NCBI GenBank assembly: GCA_036270655.1
Contig: DATBCD010000067.1
Location: forward strand, 1 to 47,181
Length of the DNA: 47,181 nucleotides
Source: VBCK01 sp036270655
Lineage (GTDB): Bacteria > Pseudomonadota > Gammaproteobacteria > Burkholderiales > Burkholderiaceae_F
Reading direction: 5' to 3'
Below, in pieces: positions 8,021-16,004 of this stretch. Under the pieces are notes generated by a model, which ran no database searches, was not told the DNA's origin, and saw only the letters and a list, made by a program, of their open reading frames with translations. A program made the position numbers and the translations under genes. Each line of letters begins with the position of its first letter. Positions within the stretch are counted from its first letter, which is position 1.

Positions 8021-8929
8021 ATGCGCAGGGCCGTACGCCATCTCGTTCAGTGGTTGGGGAGCAGCTGCATCCTTCTAATGTGCGGCGCTTCTGGCCTGCT
8101 TGCCGCGCAGCATGCCCCGGACGACACCAGCCCGCTGCTTCGTCACTATCGCGAGGGTGAGAAACTGTCCTATCGGATGAAGGGAGCCAACGAAGCCTGG
8201 CACTACGAGATTCAGGCCGAGGGCGTGGTTAAGAAAGACGCGGACGGGACTTTCTATGAAGAGTATGGCTGGTCCCACCTGACTTCCGACAATCAGCAGA
8301 TCGCTCTTCCGCCCGACAGCATGAGCTTTCGCCAGCAGGTCACGCTGGACCCCAATCGCGCCCCTGGTTTTCCAAGCCTCAGCCAGGTTGATAGAAAGCT
8401 GGTAGGTCCTGTGACCGACTTCCTGACTTTCTATGTCGACCTATGGCTTGCCGCGAAGACCGGCAAGCTCGCTCATCCGGGGGACCATTTTTACTTCAAG
8501 CGCGGCACCGCGGCCTCGTGGGCCGACGGCCGCTACGTATTGATCGGGGAGGACTCGGTCGATTTCGACATGACGCTTAAGGACATCGATCCGGCTGGCG
8601 GCACCGCCACCGTGGTCGTACGGCACGTGCCCCCCGAGAAGCCGGAGGTCAAACTCCCGGCCGATTGGATGCACAAACCGGTTGCTGACACACTCAACAA
8701 CTGGGTGCAGTTGCAGAAGGCGAACGACAACAAGTATGTGGCGGCCGTCGGCAAGGAGACCTTCGAGGTCCGGATCACAGTGAATCTGAATGATGGAAGG
8801 ATATTGTCCGCCTCTATGGACAATCCAGTGGAGACGTTGGAGCGTGAATGCGCGGACTTAGCCCTTACGAAGTGCGGTGACTCCAAGCCTCATTTGATCA
8901 GAAGGCGAGTCGACCTGTCTTCGCCATGA
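8021..8929 (+). CDS. Exported hypothetical protein
   Basis: A 302-aa protein that I do not recognise as a named family. The first 29 residues form a signal peptide (basic MRRAVRHL, hydrophobic core, small residues before AAQ-H). The mature protein is hydrophilic with alternating beta-like segments, for example YFKRGTAASWADGRYVLIGED and ATVVVRHVPPEKPEV, and two cysteines near the C-terminus (ECADLALTKCG) that could form a disulphide. The overall look, a periplasmic beta-rich protein of about 270 residues, is loosely reminiscent of DUF3108-type proteins, but the match is not convincing. It is divergent from the DUF1190 set and stands alone. Base composition is slightly less GC-rich than the neighbours. 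Confidence 0.7.
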   Translation: MRRAVRHLVQWLGSSCILLMCGASGLLAAQHAPDDTSPLLRHYREGEKLSYRMKGANEAWHYEIQAEGVVKKDADGTFYEEYGWSHLTSDNQQIALPPDSMSFRQQVTLDPNRAPGFPSLSQVDRKLVGPVTDFLTFYVDLWLAAKTGKLAHPGDHFYFKRGTAASWADGRYVLIGEDSVDFDMTLKDIDPAGGTATVVVRHVPPEKPEVKLPADWMHKPVADTLNNWVQLQKANDNKYVAAVGKETFEVRITVNLNDGRILSASMDNPVETLERECADLALTKCGDSKPHLIRRRVDLSSP

Positions 8930-9067
8930 ACACGGAACAGCACGCGCGTGTATCGTGAGATCGATAAAGGTAAATGCTCGCGCAACGCCGGCCACTTCGC
9001 AATCGGCCCATGGTGCCGCAAAGCCCAGCAGTGCGACAATTTGCTCGTTGGAATTGGGGGCCATCAG

Positions 9068-9280
9068 ATGAAGACTTTGCTTACCTTGGTCGCGTGGTGC
9101 CTTCTGTTCGTTCTGTGCTGGCCGGTCGCGCTGCTTGCGCTGGTGCTGTGGCCGCTGGTCTGGCTGGTCTCGCTGCCGTTGCGCGTCGTCGGCATCACAC
9201 TGGACGCCGCCCTCGCACTGCTGCGCACAATCCTTTTCCTGCCGGCGCGCGTCCTTGGCTACCGGAGTAGGCACGTATAG
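9068..9280 (+). CDS. Small hydrophobic membrane protein (70 aa)
   Basis: The ATG at 9068 is preceded by GGGGG at a workable distance and opens a 70-aa product with two closely spaced hydrophobic stretches (about 3-36 and 40-62) rich in Leu, Val and Trp. It ends in a basic tail YRSRHV. The extension upstream to 8948 is polar and unlike a signal, so it was not used. Small proteins of this kind are common and poorly annotated in Burkholderiales. No function can be assigned. The 138 bp before it contain nothing recognisable. Confidence 0.6.
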   Translation: MKTLLTLVAWCLLFVLCWPVALLALVLWPLVWLVSLPLRVVGITLDAALALLRTILFLPARVLGYRSRHV

Positions 9281-9322
9281 GCTATCTGCAATCGTTCGCA
9301 GGAACTGGCTCAGCGTTGAACC

Positions 9323-9844
9323 ATGAAGGCCTCGGTCTTTGTCGGCACCAGCCTGGACGGCTTCATCGCTCGAAGCGACGGCGCGCTCGACTTTCTGCCG
9401 CCCGGCGGCGGCGAGCCCCATGGCTACGACGAGTTCATGGCCACGGTGGATGCGCTGGTGATCGGCCGCAAGACCTACCAGACGGTGCTGGCCTTTGATA
9501 CGTGGCCTTACGGGAAAAAACCCGTCTTTGTCCTGAGCACGGGCCCGCTCCCGCCTGCCCCCGCCGACGCAATCGTGGAACGGCTGTCGGGGCCTGCGGC
9601 GCGGGTCGCATCCGAACTTGCCGCTCGCGGCATCCAGCACGCTTACATAGACGGCGGCGTCACGATTCAGGGGTTTCTTCGGGCCGGGCTCATTCAGCGC
9701 CTCATTGTCACGCGCGTGCCCGTGCTGATCGGCAGCGGGATCCCCCTGTTTGGTGCTACGACGCGCGACATCGTCTTGAGGCACATCGCAACGCGCCAGT
9801 ACGCCAGCGGCCTCGTTCAAAGTGAATACGAAGTCGTCATCTGA
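9323..9844 (+). CDS. Dihydrofolate reductase-family protein (RibD C-terminal-like)
   Basis: A 173-aa NADPH-type reductase of the RibD_C/DHFR-like fold. It starts MKASVFVGTSLDGFIAR, the family signature. It continues with ALVIGRKTYQTVLAFDTWPYG and ends with the GGVTIQGFLRAGLIQRLIVTRVPVLIGSGIPLF segment that forms the cofactor-binding and dimer region. It lacks an N-terminal deaminase domain, so it is not riboflavin RibD; the family includes YyaP/YwjB-type proteins of unknown substrate. It is the first of eight plus-strand small genes up to 13507 and is followed 22 bp later by the macrodomain gene. Confidence 0.88.
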   Translation: MKASVFVGTSLDGFIARSDGALDFLPPGGGEPHGYDEFMATVDALVIGRKTYQTVLAFDTWPYGKKPVFVLSTGPLPPAPADAIVERLSGPAARVASELAARGIQHAYIDGGVTIQGFLRAGLIQRLIVTRVPVLIGSGIPLFGATTRDIVLRHIATRQYASGLVQSEYEVVI

Positions 9845-9866
9845 CCATTGATCCAGTGGGACCTGC

Positions 9867-10376
9867 ATGCCAGCCACGCTGCGCGCCCTTCAAGCCGACA
9901 TCACCACGCTGCCGGTCGACGCGATCGTCAACGCCGCCAATTCCTCTCTGCTGGGCGGTGGCGGTGTGGACGGCGCGATTCATCGCGCCGCCGGCCCTGA
10001 GCTGCTGGCCGAGTGTCGCCTGCTGGGCGGCTGCAAAACGGGCGATGCCAGGCTCACCCGGGGCCACCGCCTGCCCGCGCGGCATGTGATCCATACCGTG
10101 GGTCCGGTGTGGCGCGGCGGCGCCGCTGGCGAGCCCGAGCTTCTGGCGTCCTGCTATCGGCGCTCCGTCGAACTGGCCGCCACGAATGGGATCGTCACGC
10201 TGGCGTTCCCGAGCATCAGCACGGGCATCTACGGCTATCCAGTCGAGCTGGCGGCCCAGGTCGCGGTCGACACGGTTCGCTCGTCGCTGCGGGAGTTCAC
10301 GCCGATCCGGGAGGTCATTTTCTGCTGCTTCTCGGCCGGCGATCTTCGCGTTTATCAAGGCCTTCTCAAGGGTTAG
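9867..10376 (+). CDS. Macrodomain protein, O-acetyl-ADP-ribose deacetylase-like (YmdB/MacroD)
   Basis: A 169-aa stand-alone macrodomain that binds ADP-ribose derivatives and, in the MacroD class, hydrolyses O-acetyl-ADP-ribose or mono-ADP-ribosyl groups. Motifs are QADITTLPVDAIVNAANSSL (residues 8-27, with Asp10 contacting adenine and the NAAN catalytic Asn), GGGGVDGAIH directly after, and the phosphate loop SISTGIYGYP. Length and motif order match bacterial YmdB-like proteins (about 170-180 aa). It lies between the DHFR-like gene and the GST gene, with 4 bp to the GTG of the latter. No toxin ADP-ribosyltransferase partner is adjacent, so a DarTG system is not supported. Confidence 0.93.
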   Translation: MPATLRALQADITTLPVDAIVNAANSSLLGGGGVDGAIHRAAGPELLAECRLLGGCKTGDARLTRGHRLPARHVIHTVGPVWRGGAAGEPELLASCYRRSVELAATNGIVTLAFPSISTGIYGYPVELAAQVAVDTVRSSLREFTPIREVIFCCFSAGDLRVYQGLLKG

Positions 10377-10380
10377 AGGT

Positions 10381-11019
10381 GTGGACGGATACACCCTGTA
10401 CGGATTCAAAGGCTCGGGCTCGGCGGCCATCGAGATCGCGCTCGAGCGGTGCGGCGTTGCCTATCGCACGGTCGACGCCGCGTCGTGGCAGCCAGGTAGC
10501 GCCGTGGGCGAGCTCGAGAAGCTCAATCCGCTCAAGCAGATCCCGACGCTGCAGATGCCGGACGGGGGCGTGCTGACCGAAAGCGCGGCGATCATGCTCC
10601 ACCTGGGCCTGGCGCATCCTGTGGCCGACATCCTGCCGACCCAGCCGGGACCGCGGGCCCAGTCGATCCGGGGCCTGGTCTATATCGCGGCCAACTGCTA
10701 TGCGGCCATCAGCATCATTGACTACCCGGAACGCTGGTGCGCCGATGCCGACGAGGCGGTCATGGAACGCATCCGGCGCGGCTCGCGCGATCGCCTGCAC
10801 CGGCATTGGGAGATATTCGCGGATCTGTTCCCGGCGCGGCCGTTTCTGAGCGGCGCCAGGCCCGGGGGACTGGATTTTCTGGCCGCGGTCGTTTCAAATT
10901 GGTCGGGGACCCGGGACCATCTTCGCGCCGCCCGGCCGCAGTTGCTGGCCGCGCTCGAGCGGACCGAGCGAGATCCGGCAGCAGCCGCGGTGTTCCGCCG
11001 GCATTGGCCCACCGGCTGA
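10381..11019 (+). CDS. Glutathione S-transferase family protein
   Basis: A 212-aa protein with a thioredoxin-like N-terminal domain (about 1-80) and an all-helical C-terminal domain. Typical features are YTLYGFKGSGSAAIEIALE, the cis-Pro segment KQIPTLQMPDGGVLTESAAI (glutathione-binding Ser of the ESAAI motif) and a C-terminal GLDFLAAVVSNW motif. The GTG at 10381 is the only plausible start: it follows the macrodomain TAG by 4 bp with AGAGGT immediately upstream, and the open frame further upstream overlaps the macrodomain gene. It probably conjugates or reduces electrophiles with glutathione. The precise GST class is not determined. Confidence 0.88.
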   Translation: MDGYTLYGFKGSGSAAIEIALERCGVAYRTVDAASWQPGSAVGELEKLNPLKQIPTLQMPDGGVLTESAAIMLHLGLAHPVADILPTQPGPRAQSIRGLVYIAANCYAAISIIDYPERWCADADEAVMERIRRGSRDRLHRHWEIFADLFPARPFLSGARPGGLDFLAAVVSNWSGTRDHLRAARPQLLAALERTERDPAAAAVFRRHWPTG

Positions 11020-11044
11020 CGAGTATCCGCAGGAGACCGCATCG

Positions 11045-11344
11045 ATGCACTACCTGTTGATTTATGACGCCGCGCCGGACTACCTGACGCGTCGCGCCCA
11101 GTTGCGTGCGGCGCACCTGGCGTTGGCGTGGAAAGCCGCGGACCGCGGCGAGCTGTTGCTGGGTGGCGCCGTGGGCGATCCGGTCGACGGTGCGGTGTTG
11201 CTGTTTTCGGCCGACTCGGCGGCCATTCCGACCGCCTTTGCCAAGGCCGATCCCTACGTCGTCAATGGACTGGTGACCCGGTGGAGGGTGACTCCATGGA
11301 ACACCGTGGTGGGCGAGCACGCCGCGAATCCGATCCGTGCTTGA
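11045..11344 (+). CDS. YciI-family protein
   Basis: A 99-aa ferredoxin-like-fold protein of the YciI family. It begins MHYLLIYDAAPDYLTRRAQLRAAHL, with the conserved His in RAAHL and the following Asp in VGDPVDGAVLLF, the His-Asp pair proposed as active in this family. The C-terminal FAKADPYVVNGLVTRW is also family-typical. A clear AGGAG precedes the ATG. Its stop overlaps the GTG of the next membrane-protein gene. YciI proteins are small enzymes or accessory domains with mostly unknown substrates; at least one relative is a dehydrochlorinase. Confidence 0.92.
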   Translation: MHYLLIYDAAPDYLTRRAQLRAAHLALAWKAADRGELLLGGAVGDPVDGAVLLFSADSAAIPTAFAKADPYVVNGLVTRWRVTPWNTVVGEHAANPIRA

Positions 11345-11846
11345 CCGGCCCTTGCTCCGATTCGTCCTGCTGATCGCGTGCGCCGCCGCCTTCGTCTGGC
11401 TGACAGCCCTTTCGATGCCCGACGTGGTGGGATCTCATTTCGGCGCGTCGGGAACGGCGAACGGATTCATGCCGCGCGGCACGTACATCCGCTTCATGCT
11501 CGCGGTCGTGGTCGGGCTTCCCGCGCTGCTGGTCGCCGTGTCGCACGTCGCGATGGGCAGCCGCACCCGGATCAACCTGCCGAACCGCGATTACTGGCTT
11601 GCACCCGAGCGCAGGGCCGAGACCGTCTCGTACTTGCGCGCGCACATGGTGCGCTTCAGCGTGGTGCTGGTGGTGTTCCTGTGCTATGTCCATTGGCTGG
11701 TCGTACGTGCGAACCGGGTGCAGCCGCCGCACCTGTCGAATCCCGCGATGATCAGCGGCCTGGTGGTACTCGTCCTGTACGCGCTCGTGTGGACCCGCGT
11801 GCTCGTGCGCCACTTCAGCAATCGGCCATTGGGTCGGTCCGGATAG
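11337..11846 (+). CDS. DUF1648-like membrane protein
   Basis: A 169-aa membrane protein starting at a GTG that overlaps the end of the YciI gene by 8 bp. It has hydrophobic segments at about 6-26, 49-71, 105-123 and 139-157. The segment MPDVVGSHFGASGTANGF after the first helix is the DUF1648 signature (P-x-HFG-x-x-G-x-x-x-x). DUF1648 proteins occur near regulators and transporters, as in SdpI-like immunity proteins. A direct function here is unknown. Two longer overlapping frames cover this stretch, but only this one has the domain signature. Confidence 0.75.
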   Translation: MLDRPLLRFVLLIACAAAFVWLTALSMPDVVGSHFGASGTANGFMPRGTYIRFMLAVVVGLPALLVAVSHVAMGSRTRINLPNRDYWLAPERRAETVSYLRAHMVRFSVVLVVFLCYVHWLVVRANRVQPPHLSNPAMISGLVVLVLYALVWTRVLVRHFSNRPLGRSG

Positions 11847-11869
11847 GCAGGCTCTTTCTGGGAGGAATC

Positions 11870-12367
11870 ATGCAGTCGGTGATGGTGCGCCCCGTCACCG
11901 CCGGTGACGCCGAGGCGGTCGCGCACATCTATAGCCACTACGTGCTGAATTCGACGATCTCGTTCGAAGAGGAGCCGGTTTTGCCCGACGCGATGTCTCA
12001 GCGCATCCAGGAGGTGTTTTCAAGCTCCCTTCCGTGGCTGATCGCGGCTCACGCGGACCGGATCGTCGGCTACGCCTTCGCCGGCAAATGGAAGGGGCGC
12101 TGCGCCTATCGCTATTCGGCCGAGACCAGCGTCTACCTGGATCCGGAGTTCATCGGCCGCGGAATTGGAACGCAGCTGTATCAGGCGCTGCTGGCCGCGC
12201 TGCAGGACCAGTCGATCCACGTCGTGATCGGCGGGGTCGCGCTGCCGAACCCGGCCAGCGTGGCGCTGCATGAGCGGCTGGGTTTCGCCAAAGTGGCGCA
12301 TTTCAAGGAGGTAGGATACAAATTCGGCCACTGGATCGACGTCGGCTACTGGCAAAGATCGCTCTGA
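11870..12367 (+). CDS. GNAT N-acetyltransferase (phosphinothricin acetyltransferase-like)
   Basis: A 165-aa GNAT protein. It has the acetyl-CoA loop DPEFIGRGIGTQLYQALL (R/Q-x-x-G-x-G/A) and the family-specific beginning MVRPVTAGDAEAVAHIYSHYVLNSTISFEEE, plus GFAKVAHFKEVGYKFGHWIDVGYWQRSL at the end, which closely follows the pattern of PAT/Bar-type phosphinothricin acetyltransferases. The ATG at 11870 has GGAGGA just upstream. Its stop overlaps the ATG of the next gene (TGATG). The natural substrate is likely an amino-acid analogue such as methionine sulfone or sulfoximine, as for other chromosomal homologues (inference). Confidence 0.93.
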   Translation: MQSVMVRPVTAGDAEAVAHIYSHYVLNSTISFEEEPVLPDAMSQRIQEVFSSSLPWLIAAHADRIVGYAFAGKWKGRCAYRYSAETSVYLDPEFIGRGIGTQLYQALLAALQDQSIHVVIGGVALPNPASVALHERLGFAKVAHFKEVGYKFGHWIDVGYWQRSL

Positions 12368-13023
12368 TGTACGTGCCAAAGCATTTCGAGGAAACGCGCC
12401 TCGACGTATTGCACCAGCTGATGCACGAGCGTCCGCTTGCGACTGTCGTCACGCTGTCGGCGGGCGGAATCAACGCGAATCACGTCCCGCTGCTCCTGTC
12501 GCAGCCGCACGGCCGGTTCGGGGCGCTGCGGGGTCATGTGGCCCGCTCCAACCCGATGTGGAACGATCGGCTGCCGGACGTCGAGGCGCTGGCGATATTT
12601 CAGGGTCCTGGTGCCTACATATCGCCCTCCTGGTATCCGACCAAGCGAGAGCACGGCCGGGTCGTGCCGACCTGGAACTACGCCGTGGTTCATGCCTATG
12701 GCCCGCTTCGAGTGATCGACGACCCGGTCTGGCTGCGTGGCCTGCTCGAGGCGCTGGTGAGCCGGCACGAGGCCTCGTCAGCCGCGCCGTGGTCGATTTC
12801 GGATGCGCCACCGGAATATATCGAGCGGATGATCGAATCGATCGTCGGCTTCGAGATCGTGATTTCCAGGCTGACCGGCAAATGGAAGGTGAGCCAGAAT
12901 CAGCCCTCGGAGAACCGGGCTGCCGTGGTCGACGCGCTCAGGCAGGGCGGAGACGCCAGCGCATTGGAAATGGCGGCACTGGTCCAGGAGGCGTCTGGCG
13001 ATGCCGGACCCAAAAGCCGATAG
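12367..13023 (+). CDS. FMN-binding PaiB-like negative regulator family protein
   Basis: A 218-aa protein of the PaiB/transcriptional regulator family with a split-barrel FMN-binding fold. Signatures are MYVPKHFEETRLDVLHQLMHERPLATVVT, HVPLLLSQPHGRFGALRGHVARSNP and YISPSWYPTKREHGRVVPTWNY, then IVGFEIVISRLTGKWKVSQNQP. In Bacillus, PaiA (a GNAT) and PaiB are encoded together; here a GNAT gene is also immediately upstream with overlapping stop and start, so coupling is likely. Whether it binds DNA or is a flavin-dependent enzyme is unknown. Its 3' end overlaps the GFA gene by 23 bp. Confidence 0.93.
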   Translation: MYVPKHFEETRLDVLHQLMHERPLATVVTLSAGGINANHVPLLLSQPHGRFGALRGHVARSNPMWNDRLPDVEALAIFQGPGAYISPSWYPTKREHGRVVPTWNYAVVHAYGPLRVIDDPVWLRGLLEALVSRHEASSAAPWSISDAPPEYIERMIESIVGFEIVISRLTGKWKVSQNQPSENRAAVVDALRQGGDASALEMAALVQEASGDAGPKSR

Positions 13024-13507
13024 CGGCCCCTTCGAGGGCGGTTGCACCTGCCGCGCGGTGCGTTATCGGATGACGAGCGGACCGATGATCGTCCACTGTT
13101 GCCACTGCCGCTGGTGCCAGCGCGAAACGGGGGCATCCTTTGCTCTGAACGCGGTGATCGAGGCCGATCGGGTGCTGCTGCTGCAGGGGCAGCCGGAAAC
13201 CGTCAACACGCCTTCGTTCAGCGGCATGGGCCAGAAAATCACCCGCTGCCCCGCCTGCCGCATCGCGCTGTGGAGCAACTACGCCGGCGCCGGCGACCTG
13301 GTGCGGTTTGTGCGGGTCGGTACGCTCGACGAGCCGGACCGGCTGCCGCCCGACATCCACATCTTTACCGAAAGCAAGCAACCTTGGGTCGTGCTGGCGC
13401 CGGCCAGTGCGGCCGTACCGGAGTACTACGACCGCGATCTGTACTGGCCCAAGGAAAGCCTGGAGCGTCGCGTCGCGCTGTTCGCTTCCAGGCCGCCCCG
13501 GTCCTGA
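13001..13507 (+). CDS. GFA/CENP-V-family zinc protein
   Basis: A 168-aa protein of the glutathione-dependent formaldehyde-activating (Gfa) fold. Zinc ligands are visible: Cys15-x-Cys17 (GGCTC), CHCRWC (Cys34, Cys36, Cys39) and CPAC (Cys83, Cys86). The order and spacing match the family. The start overlaps the end of the PaiB-like gene. Members are reported as Gfa-like carbon-sulphur lyases, but most have unknown substrates. It ends the plus-strand run that started at 9323, and a hairpin lies just after its stop. Cytoplasmic; no signal peptide. Confidence 0.92.
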   Translation: MPDPKADSGPFEGGCTCRAVRYRMTSGPMIVHCCHCRWCQRETGASFALNAVIEADRVLLLQGQPETVNTPSFSGMGQKITRCPACRIALWSNYAGAGDLVRFVRVGTLDEPDRLPPDIHIFTESKQPWVVLAPASAAVPEYYDRDLYWPKESLERRVALFASRPPRS

Positions 13508-13516
13508 CCCGGCCCG

Positions 13517-13546
13517 GCACGCGCGCCGCATCTGGCGGGCGCGTGC
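13517..13546. terminator. Putative bidirectional terminator hairpin
   Basis: GCACGCGC at 13517-13524 pairs with GCGCGTGC at 13539-13546, an 8-bp perfect GC stem. It lies in the 42-bp gap between two convergent genes (GFA on plus, HD-GYP on minus). Position favours a shared terminator; the lack of a T-run on either side weakens the call. Confidence 0.45.
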
Positions 13547-13549
13547 AGC

Positions 13550-14758
13550 TCATTGCGCCGGCGGATCGGCGGGCGGCGCGTCGGAGACCGCGGTGGGCGG
13601 CCACAGCGCTTCGGGATCGATTTTCACGCGCACGGCCTCCGGCTTGACGTCGGCCGTGATTTCGTAGTCCCGGTGGCTTGCTGTCAGGCGCTTCCTGGGC
13701 GTCTCGTACGGCGCGGTGGTGTCCTGGTGCAGCGCATAGACCACCGGGTGCTTCGGGTCCAGCAGCCGGCGCACCACAACCGCCGTTTCACCGTTGGCAA
13801 GCCTGACGCAAGCGCCCGGCGGGAACAGACCGACGGTGGCGATCAGCGCGGCGATCAGCCCCGGGTCGATCGCGCCGCCGGCTCGCTCGTGCAACTCCTT
13901 GATGGCACGGCGAGGCGACAGCGCGGGTCGATAGGCGCGCTGGCTGACCAGCACGCAATAGCGATCGGCCAGCGACACGATCTGAGCCTCGCGGCAGATT
14001 GCAGGCTCCTTCACGCCGGCCGGGTACCCCGATCCGTCGCGCGCCTCGTGGTGCTGCTCGACCGCCTGCACCCAGATCGCATCCTGGACTCCGTGGTCGC
14101 GCAGCGCCTTGGCGCTTTGGCTCGGATGAAGCTGGAGCGCGTCGCGCTGCTCGGTCGTCAAAGGGTCCTGCTGGCGGACCAGCGTGTCCTGCAGGTCGAA
14201 AATGCTCAGGTTCATCGTCAGCGCGGCGGCAATCGCCGATTCGCCCCCGGCAGGGTCGTGGCGCAGGCGGGCGAGCAGCAGCGAGCTCAACACGGACACA
14301 TTGATCGCATGACGCAGCGAGTACCTGGGCAACTCGGAAAGCAGTATGTGCGCCAGCGCCGCATCGCTGTCCAGCGAGCAGCACTCGCGGATCATGGCCA
14401 CGGCCTGGCGCACGGCAGGTTCGAATTGCGGCGCCGGGGCCTCGAGCGAACGCACATCCTCCAGCGCGTGCACTGCATCCGTCAGCCGATCGAAGATCGA
14501 GACCCGGGTGCGCGCGAGCTGCGACGGCAGGCGGCTGAATTCGGAAACGACCCGGTCGGTCGGGGCCGCGCGAACCACCTGCGTGTCGATGCCCACGGGA
14601 TCGTAACGGCCGCTTGCAGCCAGGCGCTCGAGCTGCTGGTCGCTTTCGACCACATGTCCCCGGCGCAACAGCAGGCGCCCGGTCGAGTTGTAGATATCGA
14701 ACGGCACCGGCGTGCCGACCCGCAGCAGATCGGCCCTGATCCTCGCCAGTTGCTTCAA
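13550..14758 (-). CDS. HD-GYP domain protein with degenerate HD dyad
   Basis: A 402-aa protein with an N-terminal region of about 100 residues (DUF3391-like position, MKQLARIRADLLRVG) and an HD-GYP domain from about 135 to 335. The conserved GYP signature HHEARDGSGYPAG is present (His236-His237) with His211 and Asp265 in SLADRY. At the position of the catalytic HDIGK motif, however, the sequence reads TMNLSIFDLQ: Met182-Asn183 replace His-Asp. HD-GYP proteins normally hydrolyse cyclic di-GMP; without the dyad this one is more likely a binding or regulatory protein. It is divergent from ada across a 166-bp gap and converges on the GFA gene. Confidence 0.9.
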   Translation of the reverse strand: MKQLARIRADLLRVGTPVPFDIYNSTGRLLLRRGHVVESDQQLERLAASGRYDPVGIDTQVVRAAPTDRVVSEFSRLPSQLARTRVSIFDRLTDAVHALEDVRSLEAPAPQFEPAVRQAVAMIRECCSLDSDAALAHILLSELPRYSLRHAINVSVLSSLLLARLRHDPAGGESAIAAALTMNLSIFDLQDTLVRQQDPLTTEQRDALQLHPSQSAKALRDHGVQDAIWVQAVEQHHEARDGSGYPAGVKEPAICREAQIVSLADRYCVLVSQRAYRPALSPRRAIKELHERAGGAIDPGLIAALIATVGLFPPGACVRLANGETAVVVRRLLDPKHPVVYALHQDTTAPYETPRKRLTASHRDYEITADVKPEAVRVKIDPEALWPPTAVSDAPPADPPAQ

Positions 14759-14840
14759 AGTGCTCCTTGGCTGGCCTGTAGCCCTTTCCCGAGTATAGGC
14801 TTTCGCCGAGGGCGCCTACAATCGCTCCACAAGAGTGCCG

Positions 14841-14853
14841 AATTCGAAAGCAA
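14841..14853 (+). promoter_or_regulatory. Ada box (AAT-N6-GCAA) upstream of ada
   Basis: The sequence AATTCGAAAGCAA fits exactly the A-box (AAT) and B-box (GCAA) separated by 6 bp that methylated E. coli Ada recognises in the ada promoter. It lies 84 bp upstream of the ATG at 14925. A -10-like TACAGT is at 14885-14890, which would put the box near -56 to -44, a position suited to activation. The site is seen directly; its use is inferred. Confidence 0.7.
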
Positions 14854-14924
14854 GGCCCGGAGTGCGGGCCCCCGGCACGCTCTCTACAGTTGCGCCATCG
14901 AAAGTCGGATATCGAGGCGAAACG

Positions 14925-16004
14925 ATGAAGTCAATGAGCAGCAGCGAACAACGCGCGGCGACCGTGCTCGCCGATCCCCGTTGGGCAGCCGTCACTGGAC
15001 GCGATACGCAAGCAGACGGCCACTTCTTCTACTCGGTGCGGACCACGGGGGTGTACTGCCGGCCGAGCTGCCCGTCGCGCACCGCCAGGCCCGAGAACAT
15101 CGCGTTCTACTCGACCACAGCCGAAGCGGAACGGGCCGGCTTTCGGGCCTGCCGGCGCTGCAAGCCGGACCAGGTGAGCCTTTCCGCCTCGCACGCGGCC
15201 ATGGTGGCCGCACTGTGCCGCTTCATCGAAGCGTCCGAGCAGCCGCCGACCCTCGCCGAGCTGGCGGAGCGGGCGGGCATGAGCGCCTTTCACCTGCACC
15301 GCGTCTTCAAGTCAATCACCGGGGTCACCCCCAAGGCCTACGCGGCGGCGCACCGGTCGCGGCGCCTGCAGCAGGAGCTGAAGCGGGCTGGCACCGTCAC
15401 GGACGCGATCTATGGCGCCGGCTACAACTCCGCCGGCCGCTTCTACGAGGAAGCCGATCAGGTGCTCGGCATGACGCCCACCCGTTACCGCTCGGGCGGA
15501 GCCCACACCGAGATCCGCTTCGCGATCGGGCAGTGCTCGCTCGGATCCATCCTGGTTGCGCGCAGCACCAAGGGCGTGTGCGCGATCATGATGAGCGACG
15601 ACCCGCAGGAACTGGTGCGCGAACTGCAGGACCGCTTCCCGAAGGCCCGGCTGATCGGGGGCGATGGGCAGTTCGAGCAATGGGTGGCCAAGGTGGTGGG
15701 CCTGGTCGAAGCGCCCAGGCTCGGGCTGGATCTGCCGCTCGACGTACGGGGCACGGCCTTTCAGCGCCGGGTATGGCAGGCGCTGCGCAAGATTCCGGTC
15801 GGTCGCACGGTCAGCTACTCGGACATCGCCCGGCGCATCGGGGCGCCCAAATCGGTACGCGCGGTGGCGCAGGCAGTCGCCGCCAACAAGCTGGCGGTTG
15901 CGATTCCCTGCCATCGGGTGGTCCATGCCGACGGCAGCCTGTCCGGCTATCGCTGGGGCGTCGAGCGCAAGCGGGCTTTGATCGAGCGCGAGGCGCAGGC
16001 GTGA
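14925..16004 (+). CDS. ada: Bifunctional Ada: transcriptional regulator and O6-methylguanine-DNA methyltransferase
   Basis: A 359-aa Ada protein (E. coli: 354). The N-terminal zinc domain has Cys45, Cys49, Cys76 and Cys79 (VYCRPSC and CRRC). Cys45 corresponds to the methylphosphotriester acceptor Cys38 of E. coli. It is followed by an AraC-type helix-turn-helix region (about 90-185, ending MTPTRYRSGG) and the methyltransferase domain with the PCHRVV active site (Cys329). Methylation of Cys45 should convert it to an activator of its own operon, consistent with the Ada box at 14841. The ATG at 14925 was chosen because GAGGCG lies upstream and it gives the normal length; an upstream start at 14835 would translate the operator. 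Its TGA overlaps the GTG of the next gene. Confidence 0.96.
   Translation: MKSMSSSEQRAATVLADPRWAAVTGRDTQADGHFFYSVRTTGVYCRPSCPSRTARPENIAFYSTTAEAERAGFRACRRCKPDQVSLSASHAAMVAALCRFIEASEQPPTLAELAERAGMSAFHLHRVFKSITGVTPKAYAAAHRSRRLQQELKRAGTVTDAIYGAGYNSAGRFYEEADQVLGMTPTRYRSGGAHTEIRFAIGQCSLGSILVARSTKGVCAIMMSDDPQELVRELQDRFPKARLIGGDGQFEQWVAKVVGLVEAPRLGLDLPLDVRGTAFQRRVWQALRKIPVGRTVSYSDIARRIGAPKSVRAVAQAVAANKLAVAIPCHRVVHADGSLSGYRWGVERKRALIEREAQA

Noticed and set aside
9867..10376. Macrodomain as part of a DarTG-like toxin-antitoxin system
   Set aside because: No ADP-ribosyltransferase gene is adjacent; the neighbours are DHFR-like and GST genes.
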